A stretch of 64,000 bases of DNA from JBQTII01 sp052388275 (lineage in GTDB: Bacteria; Actinomycetota; Actinomycetes; Sporichthyales; Sporichthyaceae). The DNA lies in contig JBQTII010000036.1 in the NCBI GenBank assembly GCA_052388275.1, positions 1-64,000 on the forward strand, in the 5' to 3' direction. The notes beneath the pieces are model-generated. The model was given only the letters and a program-made list of their open reading frames with translations, did not search any database and was not told where the DNA came from. A program made the position numbers and the translations under genes. Below are positions 1-8,474 of the stretch, in pieces (position 1 is the stretch's first letter; each line of letters begins with the position of its first letter).

Positions 1-1019
1 CAGACCAGCGCCAGCGTACGAGCGACGACCAGCGCCCGGTTGCGTACCTGCTCCGGACCCAGGGCCGCAAGCTGCGCTGCGCGCAGCGCCTCGGCCTGCA
101 CCAGCAGGCCGAGCTGGATGCGGGTGCTCAGGTTGCGCTCGCCCTGCGGGTCCGCGCTGCCGTAGAGCTGGTCCGAAGCTGCCGTGAGCCGGTCGCTCAG
201 CGCACCCAGTTCCTTGACGTCACCGCCGGCGATCGCCGCCGCCTGCTCGTGCGCGTTCGGGATGTCGGCGGCGGCGACCAGGGCGGCCCACTCGGGGAAG
301 GTGACCTGCGGACGGGTCTGCTGGTACAGCCGGTCGACGCCGGTGGTGGGACGTAGCGGGGTCAACGGCGGGCCGGGGGCGAAGGTGCCGCCGGCGAAAC
401 TCGGAACCTCGGCATTGCGCGTGAACTCGACCCCGTCGATCTCAGGGCTCTGGAATACGAAGGGCGCCAGGTCCGCATTGGCCAAGTCGTAGGTGCGGTC
501 GCCGAGCACCCGCAGGCGCCCCGCCGCGCGCTGGTACTGCTCGCGCAGGGTCTTGTCGGTGACCGAACTGCCGAGCTTGGACAGCCGCGCGACCTCGATG
601 TAGAGCTCGGCACTGTCCCGGAAGTTCAGCAGGGCACGCGGTGCCTGCGCGAAGGGAACCCGAGCGCTGAGCATGGTGCGGGCCTCAAGGAACTTGACCA
701 GCGCGTTGTCGGAGTCACGGCTGACCTTGGCGGCGTCGGCCTTGCCCTCGCGCCAGTCGTTGAGGGTCTTGATGTAGTCCAGTGCGCCCTGGGACATGCC
801 GGTCATGTCGGCGAGGATGCCGTCCTTCCAGATCTCCCCGGGGGTCTGCTCGCGGGCGGAAATGATCGAGTCGTCCTCGCCGCGCAGCGCCAGCGTCAAG
901 GCGCCCGAGCCGAGGGCCAGCACGGCGACGGCGGCGATGACCCGGTTACGAGTCTTGCCGAACACCCCGGCGCGCTTGGCTGCCTTGCCCGACAGGTGAC
1001 CGGGGCGGGACTTGGCCAT
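1..1019 (-). CDS. Membrane-anchored protein of unknown function (3' end cut by window edge)
   Basis: An open frame starts at ATG 1019 on the minus strand and runs off the left edge, giving 339 codons without a stop. The N-terminus is rich in Lys/Arg, followed by one hydrophobic segment at about residues 26-46 and then a hydrophilic, mostly helical-looking region, so a type II membrane anchor with an extracellular body is likely. It contains many Ala/Gln/Glu/Leu stretches and no catalytic motif I recognise. It is transcribed away from the SnoaL-like gene at 1316, leaving a divergent 296-bp promoter region. The frame is certain from codon use; the function is unknown. Confidence 0.75.
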   Translation of the reverse strand, partial: MAKSRPGHLSGKAAKRAGVFGKTRNRVIAAVAVLALGSGALTLALRGEDDSIISAREQTPGEIWKDGILADMTGMSQGALDYIKTLNDWREGKADAAKVSRDSDNALVKFLEARTMLSARVPFAQAPRALLNFRDSAELYIEVARLSKLGSSVTDKTLREQYQRAAGRLRVLGDRTYDLANADLAPFVFQSPEIDGVEFTRNAEVPSFAGGTFAPGPPLTPLRPTTGVDRLYQQTRPQVTFPEWAALVAAADIPNAHEQAAAIAGGDVKELGALSDRLTAASDQLYGSADPQGERNLSTRIQLGLLVQAEALRAAQLAALGPEQVRNRALVVARTLALV

Positions 1020-1315
1020 GGATCGTGAGTCCTCTCGCGGCGAGGTGCAGATGATGCGCCCAGCGTAGGCGCGCCTGGTTTCTGTCGGGTCCGGTGCAGA
1101 ACACGGTTCGGTCTCAGGCCGGTCGCGGATGCCTGCGGTGGGCGGCGCGTTCCGGTATTGCGCCGCCCCGGACCGCGGGGTAGCGTTAATCACTATAAAC
1201 GTGGACGCGCGAGTCTGCGTCCCCGCCGGGCTTGCTCGCCCGCTCCGACCAGCACGGCATCGGTCGCCTACCCCCTGTGCGCCGCCGCCGGCCAAATTCG
1301 AGGAAAGGTAATTCG
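1020..1315. promoter_or_regulatory. Divergent intergenic region
   Basis: This 296-bp gap separates the left-edge gene (-) from the SnoaL-like gene (+). It holds an inverted repeat with arms GGCGGCG (1141-1147) and CGCCGCC (1161-1167) and an AT-rich patch with TATAAA at 1194-1199 that could be a -10 element for the plus-strand gene. The AGGAAAGG at 1301-1308 is the ribosome binding site for GTG 1316. Short ORFs here have no support. Confidence 0.4.
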
Positions 1316-2287
1316 GTGCACTACAACTTTGGTATCGAGTGGCTCAAGGCGTTCCGCGAGAGTTCGGAGAAGGTCTGCGCGCTGTACAACCGCGACGGCT
1401 TCGTCTTCGAGGACGTCATGCTCGACCAGCACAACATCAATGACTACGACGACCTGCTGCGCCTGTTCTCCCTCTACGCGAACAAGGACCGCGCCAACGG
1501 CTTCGGTGTGCACAACTTCAAGATCCGCTCCTATGTCGGCGACAAGCGCTCCGGGCTGCTGCGTTGGGAGTGGACCCCCGAGGACGCCGGCATGTTCATC
1601 GGACTCGATGTTGCCGGCAAGCCGTTCGGTACCCAGGGCCACACGTTCCACATCTACAACGAGGCCGGCAAGATCGTGCGCGAGTCCTCCTGGTGGGACG
1701 CCGCCGCGATCCTGCGCGCGGTCGGCCCGGTCAGCCCGACCAAGAGCCTGACCGGTACCAAGGGCTCCGGCACCGCCGGTGACGGCTCGAAGTACACCCC
1801 GGCTGCCAACGACCGGGCCCACGCCGAGCGTTGGGCCGCGGCTGTGGGCAGCGACATCGAGGCGCTCGGTCACCTCTACGCCGACTACTTCACCTCCGAG
1901 TGGACGATGGTCGATGATCACCTCGAGGACACCGCGACCGACCGCGAGATGCTCGCGGCGTCCCTGGGCGGCCTGTCCAGCGGCGAGAACGGCACCTACA
2001 CCCTCACGGTGACCGACGTGTACTCCGGCAACGGGCACCTGTTGATTCACTGGGACCTGACCGTCGAGGGCGCGAGCACCTATCGCGGGCTGCCCACCGG
2101 CGGCAAGACCCTGACCACGCTGGGCTCGACGTTCCACGAACTCGACTCCGACGGCAAGATCCTGCTCGAGTCAACCTGCATCGAGGACAACCGCGTCTTC
2201 ATCCAGCTCGGCGTGCCGATTCTGCGCCCGCACTACTGGGAGGCCGACTTCGACATGGCGGCCTTCGTCGCCAGCCTCGGGGCCTGA
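1316..2287 (+). CDS. Double SnoaL/NTF2-like domain protein
   Basis: The 323-residue product contains two consecutive NTF2/SnoaL-like alpha+beta cone domains, roughly residues 1-150 and 175-320, joined by a Gly/Ser/Thr-rich linker. Each half repeats a pattern of N-terminal helices followed by strands with Trp, His and Asp side chains (W-W near 'ESSWW', 'IHWDL'). Members of this superfamily are cyclases, isomerases, hydratases or ligand-binding proteins, so the reaction cannot be named. GTG 1316 is preferred over the upstream in-frame start because AGGAAAGG lies 7 nt before it. The gene stands alone ahead of a flavin reductase; no operon partner is obvious. Confidence 0.7.
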   Translation: MHYNFGIEWLKAFRESSEKVCALYNRDGFVFEDVMLDQHNINDYDDLLRLFSLYANKDRANGFGVHNFKIRSYVGDKRSGLLRWEWTPEDAGMFIGLDVAGKPFGTQGHTFHIYNEAGKIVRESSWWDAAAILRAVGPVSPTKSLTGTKGSGTAGDGSKYTPAANDRAHAERWAAAVGSDIEALGHLYADYFTSEWTMVDDHLEDTATDREMLAASLGGLSSGENGTYTLTVTDVYSGNGHLLIHWDLTVEGASTYRGLPTGGKTLTTLGSTFHELDSDGKILLESTCIEDNRVFIQLGVPILRPHYWEADFDMAAFVASLGA

Positions 2288-2377
2288 TCCCTGCCGGCAT
2301 TGATCCTCTAGGGTCGGCGCGCTCACCTGGACCCCTCAGGCGGGCGCGCCGATTCGTTTCTCCGGAAGGCAGTACCG

Positions 2378-3016
2378 ATGACCCAGACACCGATGACCCA
2401 GACACCGATGAGCCGGCCGAGCTCCGTCCGCGTGCTGTGCATCGGCGGTTCCACCCGCCCCGGGTCCAGCTCGGAGAAGGCGATCAAGGTCAGCGCCGCG
2501 GCGGCCGAGGCGGCCGGCGCCACCGTCGAGCTGATCGTCAGCCGGGACCTGATGTTCCCGATCTACGACACCGAGACCGGGGATCGCAGCCCCGAGGCGG
2601 CGCGCTTCGTCGCGGCGGTTCGCGCCGCAGACGCCTTCATCATCGCCTCGCCCGGCTATCACGGCTCGATGTCCGGGATGCTCAAGAACGCCTTGGATTA
2701 TCTGGAGGACACCAACAAGGACGATCGGGTCTACCTCGACGGAATGCCGGTCGGCTGCGTTGCGGTCTCCTACGGGTGGCAGGCCACGGTGTCGACCCTG
2801 GCGAGCATTCGCACCACCGTGCACGCGCTGCGCGGCTGGCCCAGCCCGCTGGGCGGCACCATCAATGCCTCGGGGAGGATTTTCGACGCCGACGGGCACT
2901 GCATCGACGACGGCGCACGGTTTCAATTGGAGACCGTCGCCAAGCAGGTCGTTGAGTTCGCGATTCTGCGCCGCAGTGGCCTGGCCCCCAGCCTGAGCGA
3001 AACCTCGACGGTATGA
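2378..3016 (+). CDS. NADPH-dependent FMN reductase family protein
   Basis: This 212-residue flavodoxin-like protein carries the family's N-terminal phosphate-binding loop, GGSTRPGSSS at residues 23-32, and a second flavin-contact motif, SPGYHGSMSG, near residue 90. Such enzymes reduce FMN or quinones with NAD(P)H in the cytosol, and some supply flavin to monooxygenases. The start region is a perfect tandem 15-bp repeat (2378-2392 and 2393-2407), giving three in-frame ATGs at 2378, 2393 and 2408. GGAAGG at 2364-2369 favours the first. No monooxygenase lies directly beside it, so its electron acceptor is unknown. Confidence 0.85.
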   Translation: MTQTPMTQTPMSRPSSVRVLCIGGSTRPGSSSEKAIKVSAAAAEAAGATVELIVSRDLMFPIYDTETGDRSPEAARFVAAVRAADAFIIASPGYHGSMSGMLKNALDYLEDTNKDDRVYLDGMPVGCVAVSYGWQATVSTLASIRTTVHALRGWPSPLGGTINASGRIFDADGHCIDDGARFQLETVAKQVVEFAILRRSGLAPSLSETSTV

Positions 3017-3060
3017 GCGCTCGCCCGGATGTGGTGCAGCGCACGGCACCATCCTCTAGC

Positions 3061-3082
3061 TAGCAGTCAATCCTGACTGCTA
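3061..3082. promoter_or_regulatory. Palindromic operator candidate upstream of plsB operon
   Basis: A perfect inverted repeat with 9-bp arms (TAGCAGTCA and TGACTGCTA) and a 4-nt centre lies 119 bp before the plsB-like start. Its core CAGTCA-N4-TGACTG is repeated, with the same spacing, in front of the thiolase gene at 23285-23300. The size and symmetry fit a dimeric repressor such as a TetR-family protein; no cognate regulator is adjacent. Confidence 0.5.
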
Positions 3083-3201
3083 CGGTCGAGTTTCGCCCAC
3101 ACGCACGGCGGCCGTAGATTGGCCGCCGACCCCTGCGGCCCGCTGATGCGCCGGTCGCGCGCAACGCTGGGGTCACTCGGTGCAGAGGAAAGGGAGCGAG
3201 G

Positions 3202-5457
3202 GTGCAGACCGCAACCGCTGTCCCGAACCAGACCGCAGTCATCGTTCTGGCGGACCCGCGAACCCGCACCGAGCGAAAGCTGATCGACGAATGGGTGGCG
3301 AGCACCCACCGAAGTTCCCCCGTGCTGGAGGCACGCGGGGACTGGACGGTCACCGACTACCCGGACGCGACCCTGGTGCTCCCGGTCCGGGTGACCTGGA
3401 TCGACGTCCCGGCTCCGTCGCGGCGCCCGTCGGAAATGCTTGCCCACCTATCTCCACGGCGGCCGTGGAGCGTGCTGCAACCGGCCCTCATTCGACGGGT
3501 TCCGGGACGCGCGAACGTGGTCAAGGGCGAGGGCGCCACCATCGGTGAGCTGCGGGCCCGCTTCGACGCCGAGACCGGCCCGGCCGGGACCTCCCTGGAG
3601 ACCTTCGTCGCCCGCGCGGCAACCGTGGCCTGCGATCGCGCCGAACGCCGATTGATCGGTGATCGCTACAAGGTGCCGCGTCAGGTCGTCGAGCAGATCA
3701 GCGAGTCGCTGCGCTTCCGCACCCGGATCGATGACCTCGCGGCGAAGCTCGGCAAGCCGGCGGCGGTGGTGCTGGCCGAGGCCAAGTCCGCCCTGGACGA
3801 ACTCGTCACCGTGCAGAGCCCCGCGGCAATTGATGCCTTCCGCACCGTGCTCGCGCCGATGCACGCCAGAGCGTGGAAGGTGCAGGTCGACACCACCGGC
3901 CTGGACGCGCTGCGCGAGCTCAACAAGGCGCGTGCGCTGGTGTTCCTGCCGGCTCACCGGTCCTACGTGGACCCCTTGGTGCTGGCCGAGGTGCTGCACC
4001 AGCATGATTTCCCGAGAAACCACATGCTCGGTGGCAACAACATGTCGTTCTGGCCGATCGGCCCGCTGGGCAAGCGCGCCGGGGTCATCTTCATCCGGCG
4101 GGCCAACGCGGACGACGCGGTGTACAAGTTCGCGCTGCGGGAGTACCTGAGCCACCTGACGGCCAAGAAGTTCAATCTGGAGTGGTACGTCGAAGGTGGG
4201 CGGACCCGAACCGGCAAGCTGCGCCCGCCGAAGCTCGGCCTGCTCTCCTACCTGGTGCGAGCCCTCGGTGAGGACACCGCCACCGACGTCGCCATGGTCC
4301 CAGTCTCGATCGTCTACGACCACATGAGGGAGGTCAGCGCCCTCGACGCCGAACAGGGTGGGGCCGCCAAGGCGGCGGAGAGCACCCGCTGGCTTGCCCG
4401 TTACGTCCGTGATCAGCAGAACCGCAGCGGCAACGCCTGGGTGCGCTTCGGGGAGCCGTTCTCGCTGCGCGAGGCCCTGGCGGCCGCCGGCAGCGGACCG
4501 ACGCAGCTGGACAAGGTGGGATTCCGCATCTGCGACGGCATCAACCGCGCGACCCCGATGACCTCGAGTGCGCTGTTGACGTTCGCGTTGCTGGGCAGCC
4601 ACGACCGGGCGCTCACCTTGGCCGAGGTAGGCCGGGTCGCGGAGCCCCTGCTGGACTACCTGGAGCTGCGCGGGGTCCCCACCACCGACGCCGACCGCGA
4701 ACTGCGCACCGACTCGGGGCTGCGCGCGGCGCTCGATCGCCTGGTCAGCTACGGCGTCGCCACCACCTTCGACGGCGGACCCGATCCGGTCTGGTCCATC
4801 CAGCCAGGCCAGCACCGGGTCGCGGCCTTTTATCGCAACGGTGCGTTGCACCACCTGGTCACCCGGGCGATCGTCGAGCTGGCGCTGCTCCACGTCGCTC
4901 GCAAGGGCAATGCGCAGGACCCGATCGCGCAGGCCTGGGCGGAGGCGCAGCGCCTGCGTGACCTGCTCAAGTTCGAGTTCTTCTTCCCCCCAACAGAGCA
5001 GTTCTCTTCCGACGTCGCCCGGGAGTTGTGCCTGATCGACCCCAACTGGAGTCAGCGTGCGAGCGAAGACGGGGCCGCCGACCTGCTGGCCTGCTCGCAG
5101 TTGCTGGTCGCGCACCGTTCCCTGCGCTCCTTCTTGGACGCTCAGATCGTGGTCGCCACCGCGCTGGTGGAACGCGATCCCGCACTGGAGGTCGTCGAGG
5201 GTCCCTTCCTGAGTCAGTGCCTGGGGCTGGGTCAGCAGATGTTGCTGCGCGGGCGGCTGCACCGCGCGGATTCGGTCTCGCGCGAGCTTTACGCCACTGC
5301 GCTGCGGCTGGCCCGCCACCGTGGCCTGCTGGAGGTCGGGGGCGAGGAGGTCCGGCGCGCGCGGGCGGACTTCGTCGCCGAGGTCTCCGAGATCCTGGAA
5401 CGTCTGGGCCGGATCGCGCGCCTTGAGGAAGATCTGCTCGGTGAGGTTCTCGCATGA
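3202..5457 (+). CDS. plsB: Glycerol-3-phosphate 1-O-acyltransferase (PlsB-like)
   Basis: A 751-residue acyltransferase of the GPAT/DHAPAT type, predicted to put the first acyl chain on glycerol-3-phosphate. Motif I is the H-x4-D segment HRSYVDPL near residue 252; motif II GVIFIRR follows near 295; motif III EGGRTRTGKL lies near 330; motif IV is a VPVSIVYD stretch near 375. The length matches actinobacterial PlsB2 proteins. GTG 3202 is chosen because AGGAAAGGGAG precedes it. The next gene encodes a HAD-PlsC fusion, then WS/DGAT, the same order recalled for the M. tuberculosis plsB2 (Rv2482c-Rv2484c) locus. This supports a role in phospholipid and triacylglycerol synthesis at the inner membrane face. 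Confidence 0.92.
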   Translation: MQTATAVPNQTAVIVLADPRTRTERKLIDEWVASTHRSSPVLEARGDWTVTDYPDATLVLPVRVTWIDVPAPSRRPSEMLAHLSPRRPWSVLQPALIRRVPGRANVVKGEGATIGELRARFDAETGPAGTSLETFVARAATVACDRAERRLIGDRYKVPRQVVEQISESLRFRTRIDDLAAKLGKPAAVVLAEAKSALDELVTVQSPAAIDAFRTVLAPMHARAWKVQVDTTGLDALRELNKARALVFLPAHRSYVDPLVLAEVLHQHDFPRNHMLGGNNMSFWPIGPLGKRAGVIFIRRANADDAVYKFALREYLSHLTAKKFNLEWYVEGGRTRTGKLRPPKLGLLSYLVRALGEDTATDVAMVPVSIVYDHMREVSALDAEQGGAAKAAESTRWLARYVRDQQNRSGNAWVRFGEPFSLREALAAAGSGPTQLDKVGFRICDGINRATPMTSSALLTFALLGSHDRALTLAEVGRVAEPLLDYLELRGVPTTDADRELRTDSGLRAALDRLVSYGVATTFDGGPDPVWSIQPGQHRVAAFYRNGALHHLVTRAIVELALLHVARKGNAQDPIAQAWAEAQRLRDLLKFEFFFPPTEQFSSDVARELCLIDPNWSQRASEDGAADLLACSQLLVAHRSLRSFLDAQIVVATALVERDPALEVVEGPFLSQCLGLGQQMLLRGRLHRADSVSRELYATALRLARHRGLLEVGGEEVRRARADFVAEVSEILERLGRIARLEEDLLGEVLA

Positions 5458-5507
5458 ACGAGCGCAGCGAGCGAATCAATAAGGACACGGGAACGGAGCA
5501 CTCATGA
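5454..5507 (+). repeat. MIRU-like micro-ORF element bridging plsB and plsC
   Basis: A 17-codon ORF (MNERSERINKDTGTEHS) starts at ATG 5454, overlapping the plsB stop as ATGA. It ends with TGA 5505-5507, overlapping the plsC ATG at 5504. It therefore fills the whole spacer and links the two genes by two stop-start overlaps. Mycobacterial interspersed repetitive units were described with exactly this arrangement in the senX3-regX3 operon, and their core shares a GAGCGCAGCGA-like segment, also present here. Whether the element is repeated elsewhere in this genome cannot be seen. Confidence 0.45.
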
Positions 5508-6988
5508 CGCTCGACAAGCTTCTGGCAGATATCTTCTCCGCCGAGCGCGGCCCGCACATCGGCGCGTTCTTCGACTTCGACGGCACGGTGATCACCGGCT
5601 ACTCGGCGAGTTCCTTCTACAACAAGCGAATCAAGGACCTCGATATCGGGCTGCAGGAGCTGGTCAAGACCCTGCTGATAGCGCGTCGCGGTATCCACAC
5701 CGAAGAGGATTTTGCCGAGCTACTCGACCTCTCGCTCGGGGCGTGGAAGGGCAAGAGTGAGGATGAGCTGTTCGCGCTGGGCCGCAAGCTGTTCCGTGGT
5801 GAGATCGCGGGCAAGCTCCACACCGAGGTCTTCGAGCTGATCGAGGCCCACCGCGCGATGGGTCACACCCTCGTGCTCGCCTCCTCGGCCACGCGTTTTC
5901 AGGTTGCCCCGATGGCGGACGAACTCGGGATCGACCGAGTGCTGTGCACGCCGCTCGGGGTGGACCCCGATGGCCTGCTGACCGGCGCCACCGGTGGCCG
6001 TCCCCTGTGGGGTCCTGGCAAGGCAGCCGCGGTGCGGGCCTGCGCCGCCGAGGACGGGATCGACCTGGAGCGTTCCTTCGGCTACAGCAACGGCGATGAG
6101 GATGTCCCGTTCCTGGAGGCCGTCGCGCACCCGGTCGCAGTGGCCCCCGAGGCGGGCCTCGCCGAACAGGCACAAGGGCGGGGGTGGCCGATCCTGGAGT
6201 GCGTGCCCCGCGGCAAGCGTCCGGGCGTGGCCGACATCGCGCGTACCGCCGCCTTCTACGGCGCCTTCACCGGTGCGCTGGCGGTCGGGGCCGGGGTCGG
6301 GTTGTTGAACCGCTCGCGCCGCCAGGTCGTCGACATCACCTCTGCCGTAGGCACCGACCTCGGTTTCGCCCTGGCCGGGGTCGAGGTCGAAGTGGTCTCC
6401 GGCGCCGAGCACCTGTGGTCGCACCGCCCGGCCGTGTTCATCTTCAACCACCAGTCCTACATGGACGCGGCGGTGGCGATGAAGCTCGTGCGCACGTCCT
6501 TCACCGGAGTGGCCAAGAAGGAGGCCAAGAACATGCCGGTGTTCGGGGCGTTGTTCCAGATCGGCGGGGTCGCCTTCATGGACCGCGGGAACATCAGCGA
6601 CCCGAAGGCTGCACTTGCTCCGGCGGTGGACAAGCTCACCAATGAAGGGCTGTCGCTGGTGCTGGCCCCGGAGGGCACCCGCTCGCCCACCCCGCGGCTC
6701 GGTCCGTTCAAGAAGGGCGCCTTCCACATGGCGCAACAGGCGGGCGTGCCGATCGTCGCGATGGTGATGAAGGGTCAGAACGAGGTGCAGTGGAAGGGTG
6801 CGCAATGCGTGCGCCCCGGCCGCATCGAGGTCGTGGTGCTGCCGCCGTTCGACACCTCGCAATGGACCCCGCAGACGGTGTCGGCGCGCACCGCCGAGGT
6901 GCGCGACAGGTTCGTCCATACGCTCTCGCACTGGCCGGGACGACCATCCGCTCCGGACATTTCTGCCACCGCGGCGGGTCCGGCATGA
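5504..6988 (+). CDS. plsC: Fused HAD-family phosphatase / 1-acylglycerol-3-phosphate acyltransferase
   Basis: The 494-residue protein has two domains. Residues about 20-240 form a HAD-IB phosphatase-like domain starting with the nucleophile motif DFDGTV and a later GDEDVPFL segment. Residues about 290-470 are a PlsC acyltransferase with the catalytic NHQSYMD (about 315-321) and EGTRSPTPRLGPFKKG (about 390) motifs. A hydrophobic stretch between them may anchor it to the membrane. It should acylate lysophosphatidic acid; the HAD part may act on a phosphorylated lipid precursor. The architecture matches that recalled for Rv2483c. Its stop overlaps the next start (ATGA at 6985), showing translational coupling. 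Confidence 0.9.
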   Translation: MTLDKLLADIFSAERGPHIGAFFDFDGTVITGYSASSFYNKRIKDLDIGLQELVKTLLIARRGIHTEEDFAELLDLSLGAWKGKSEDELFALGRKLFRGEIAGKLHTEVFELIEAHRAMGHTLVLASSATRFQVAPMADELGIDRVLCTPLGVDPDGLLTGATGGRPLWGPGKAAAVRACAAEDGIDLERSFGYSNGDEDVPFLEAVAHPVAVAPEAGLAEQAQGRGWPILECVPRGKRPGVADIARTAAFYGAFTGALAVGAGVGLLNRSRRQVVDITSAVGTDLGFALAGVEVEVVSGAEHLWSHRPAVFIFNHQSYMDAAVAMKLVRTSFTGVAKKEAKNMPVFGALFQIGGVAFMDRGNISDPKAALAPAVDKLTNEGLSLVLAPEGTRSPTPRLGPFKKGAFHMAQQAGVPIVAMVMKGQNEVQWKGAQCVRPGRIEVVVLPPFDTSQWTPQTVSARTAEVRDRFVHTLSHWPGRPSAPDISATAAGPA

Positions 6989-8433
6989 GCATGAGCGGCG
7001 CCCCCGACGCCGTGATGGCCGACGCCCAGTGGGGTGGCGGCAGCGATGTCATGAACGCCTTCGAGACGTTGATGTGGCGGGTGGAGATCGACTCGCCGCT
7101 GCGCTCCACCTGCGTCGCGGTCGAACTGCTCGATGGGACGCCGGACTGGTCCGAGGTCGTGGCCGTCCACGAACGGGTGGTGCGCATGGTGCCGCGCCTG
7201 CGCCAGCGCGTGGTCGCACCGCCGATGGGCTTGGCGCCGCCGCGTTGGGCGCAGGTGAGCGATTTCGACCTGCACTACCACCTGCGGCGCACCCGGCTGC
7301 CGGAGGGCGCCGGGTGGACCGAGCTGCTCGCCGCCGCCCAGAAGGCAGGCATGCGCGGCTTTGACCGCAGCCGCCCGCAGTGGGAGGCGGTGCTGTACGA
7401 GGGAATGCCGGACGGCAAATCGGCGTACGTCTTCAAGCTGCACCACGCCATGTCCGACGGGCTCGGGATCATGAAGCTGATGGGTCTGATTCACCCGCCG
7501 GCAGGTACCAAGTTTCCCGACCTGCCGGCGGAGTTCGCGCGGCCGGCCAGGACCATGACGCCGCTGGACGCCCTGCGGGCCCACGCCGGCGACGGCGTGC
7601 GTTCTGCGCCCGGCCTTGCCCGCAAGGCCGGGGAGTCGACTCTGCGGGCGGTTACCAGTCCGCTCTCCTCGGTGAAATCCTCGGCGTCCTACACCCGCTC
7701 GCTTCGCCGGGTGCTCTCGCCGCCGGCCGCGAAACCGTCGCCGTTGCTGGCGGCTCGGAGCAACAACTGGCGCTTCGCTGCGCTCGACGTGGATTTCCCT
7801 TCGTTGCGTAAAGCTGCCAAATCCGTCGGCGGTTCGATCAACGACGCCTACCTGGCGGCGCTGCTCGGCGGCTACCGGCTCTACCACGAGGCCATGGGGT
7901 CGACCCCAGTCGCGATCCCGATCGCGATCCCGATCTCCCTTCGCAGCGCAGAGGATGCCACCGGCGGCAACGAGATCGCGACGGCGCGCCTGGCAGCCCC
8001 GATGGACATTGTCGACCCGGCCAAGCGGCTGGCCGCCATTGGCGACATGGTGCGCCGGGCCCGATCCGAGCCCGCGATGAACAACATCAACCTGGTGGCG
8101 CCTACCATCGCGAAGCTGCCGCCCGCGATGATCGCGCAACTCGCCGGCGGCATGACCAAGACCAACGACCTGCAGGCGAGCAACGTGCCGGGCTTTCGGG
8201 ACGACGTTTTCCTGGCCGGGGTTCGGGTCGAGCTGCTCTATGGCTACGCACCGCTACCCGGGTGTCCGGCGATGATCACCCTGCTCACGCACGGCGCAAT
8301 CGGCTGCGTTGGGATCAACTACGACGCCGCGGCGTTCACCGATGGCCCGCTGTTCATCCGGAGCCTGGTCGCCGGATTCGACGAGGTACTCCGCCTGGCC
8401 GGCACCGACGCGGTTCCCACCACCAGCCGCTGA
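6985..8433 (+). CDS. Wax ester synthase / diacylglycerol acyltransferase (WS/DGAT)
   Basis: This 482-residue acyltransferase has the condensing-enzyme-like active site HHAMSDG at about residues 153-159, within FKLHHAMSDGLG, and the C-terminal WS/DGAT half. These enzymes transfer acyl-CoA to diacylglycerol or long-chain alcohols, making storage triacylglycerol or wax. ATG 6985 is chosen because it overlaps the plsC stop and begins the conserved N-terminus (SDVMNAFETLMW). A second ATG lies at 6991. Its place after plsB and plsC makes a complete Kennedy-type route from glycerol-3-phosphate, if a phosphatidate phosphatase (perhaps the HAD domain) acts between. Confidence 0.93.
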   Translation: MSMSGAPDAVMADAQWGGGSDVMNAFETLMWRVEIDSPLRSTCVAVELLDGTPDWSEVVAVHERVVRMVPRLRQRVVAPPMGLAPPRWAQVSDFDLHYHLRRTRLPEGAGWTELLAAAQKAGMRGFDRSRPQWEAVLYEGMPDGKSAYVFKLHHAMSDGLGIMKLMGLIHPPAGTKFPDLPAEFARPARTMTPLDALRAHAGDGVRSAPGLARKAGESTLRAVTSPLSSVKSSASYTRSLRRVLSPPAAKPSPLLAARSNNWRFAALDVDFPSLRKAAKSVGGSINDAYLAALLGGYRLYHEAMGSTPVAIPIAIPISLRSAEDATGGNEIATARLAAPMDIVDPAKRLAAIGDMVRRARSEPAMNNINLVAPTIAKLPPAMIAQLAGGMTKTNDLQASNVPGFRDDVFLAGVRVELLYGYAPLPGCPAMITLLTHGAIGCVGINYDAAAFTDGPLFIRSLVAGFDEVLRLAGTDAVPTTSR

Positions 8434-8474
8434 TCGCACCCGCACCCGCCCGCCGCCACGAGGGAGGATCCGCC

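Noticed and set aside
1268..2137. Long minus-strand ORF opposite the SnoaL-like gene
   Set aside because: It is a high-GC shadow: the plus strand has a recognisable double NTF2-like fold, a ribosome binding site and natural codon use, while the antisense product has no domain.
3448..5319. 623-codon minus-strand ORF opposite plsB
   Set aside because: The plus strand carries all four GPAT motifs; the antisense product is Gly/Gln/Arg/Val-rich without known patterns.
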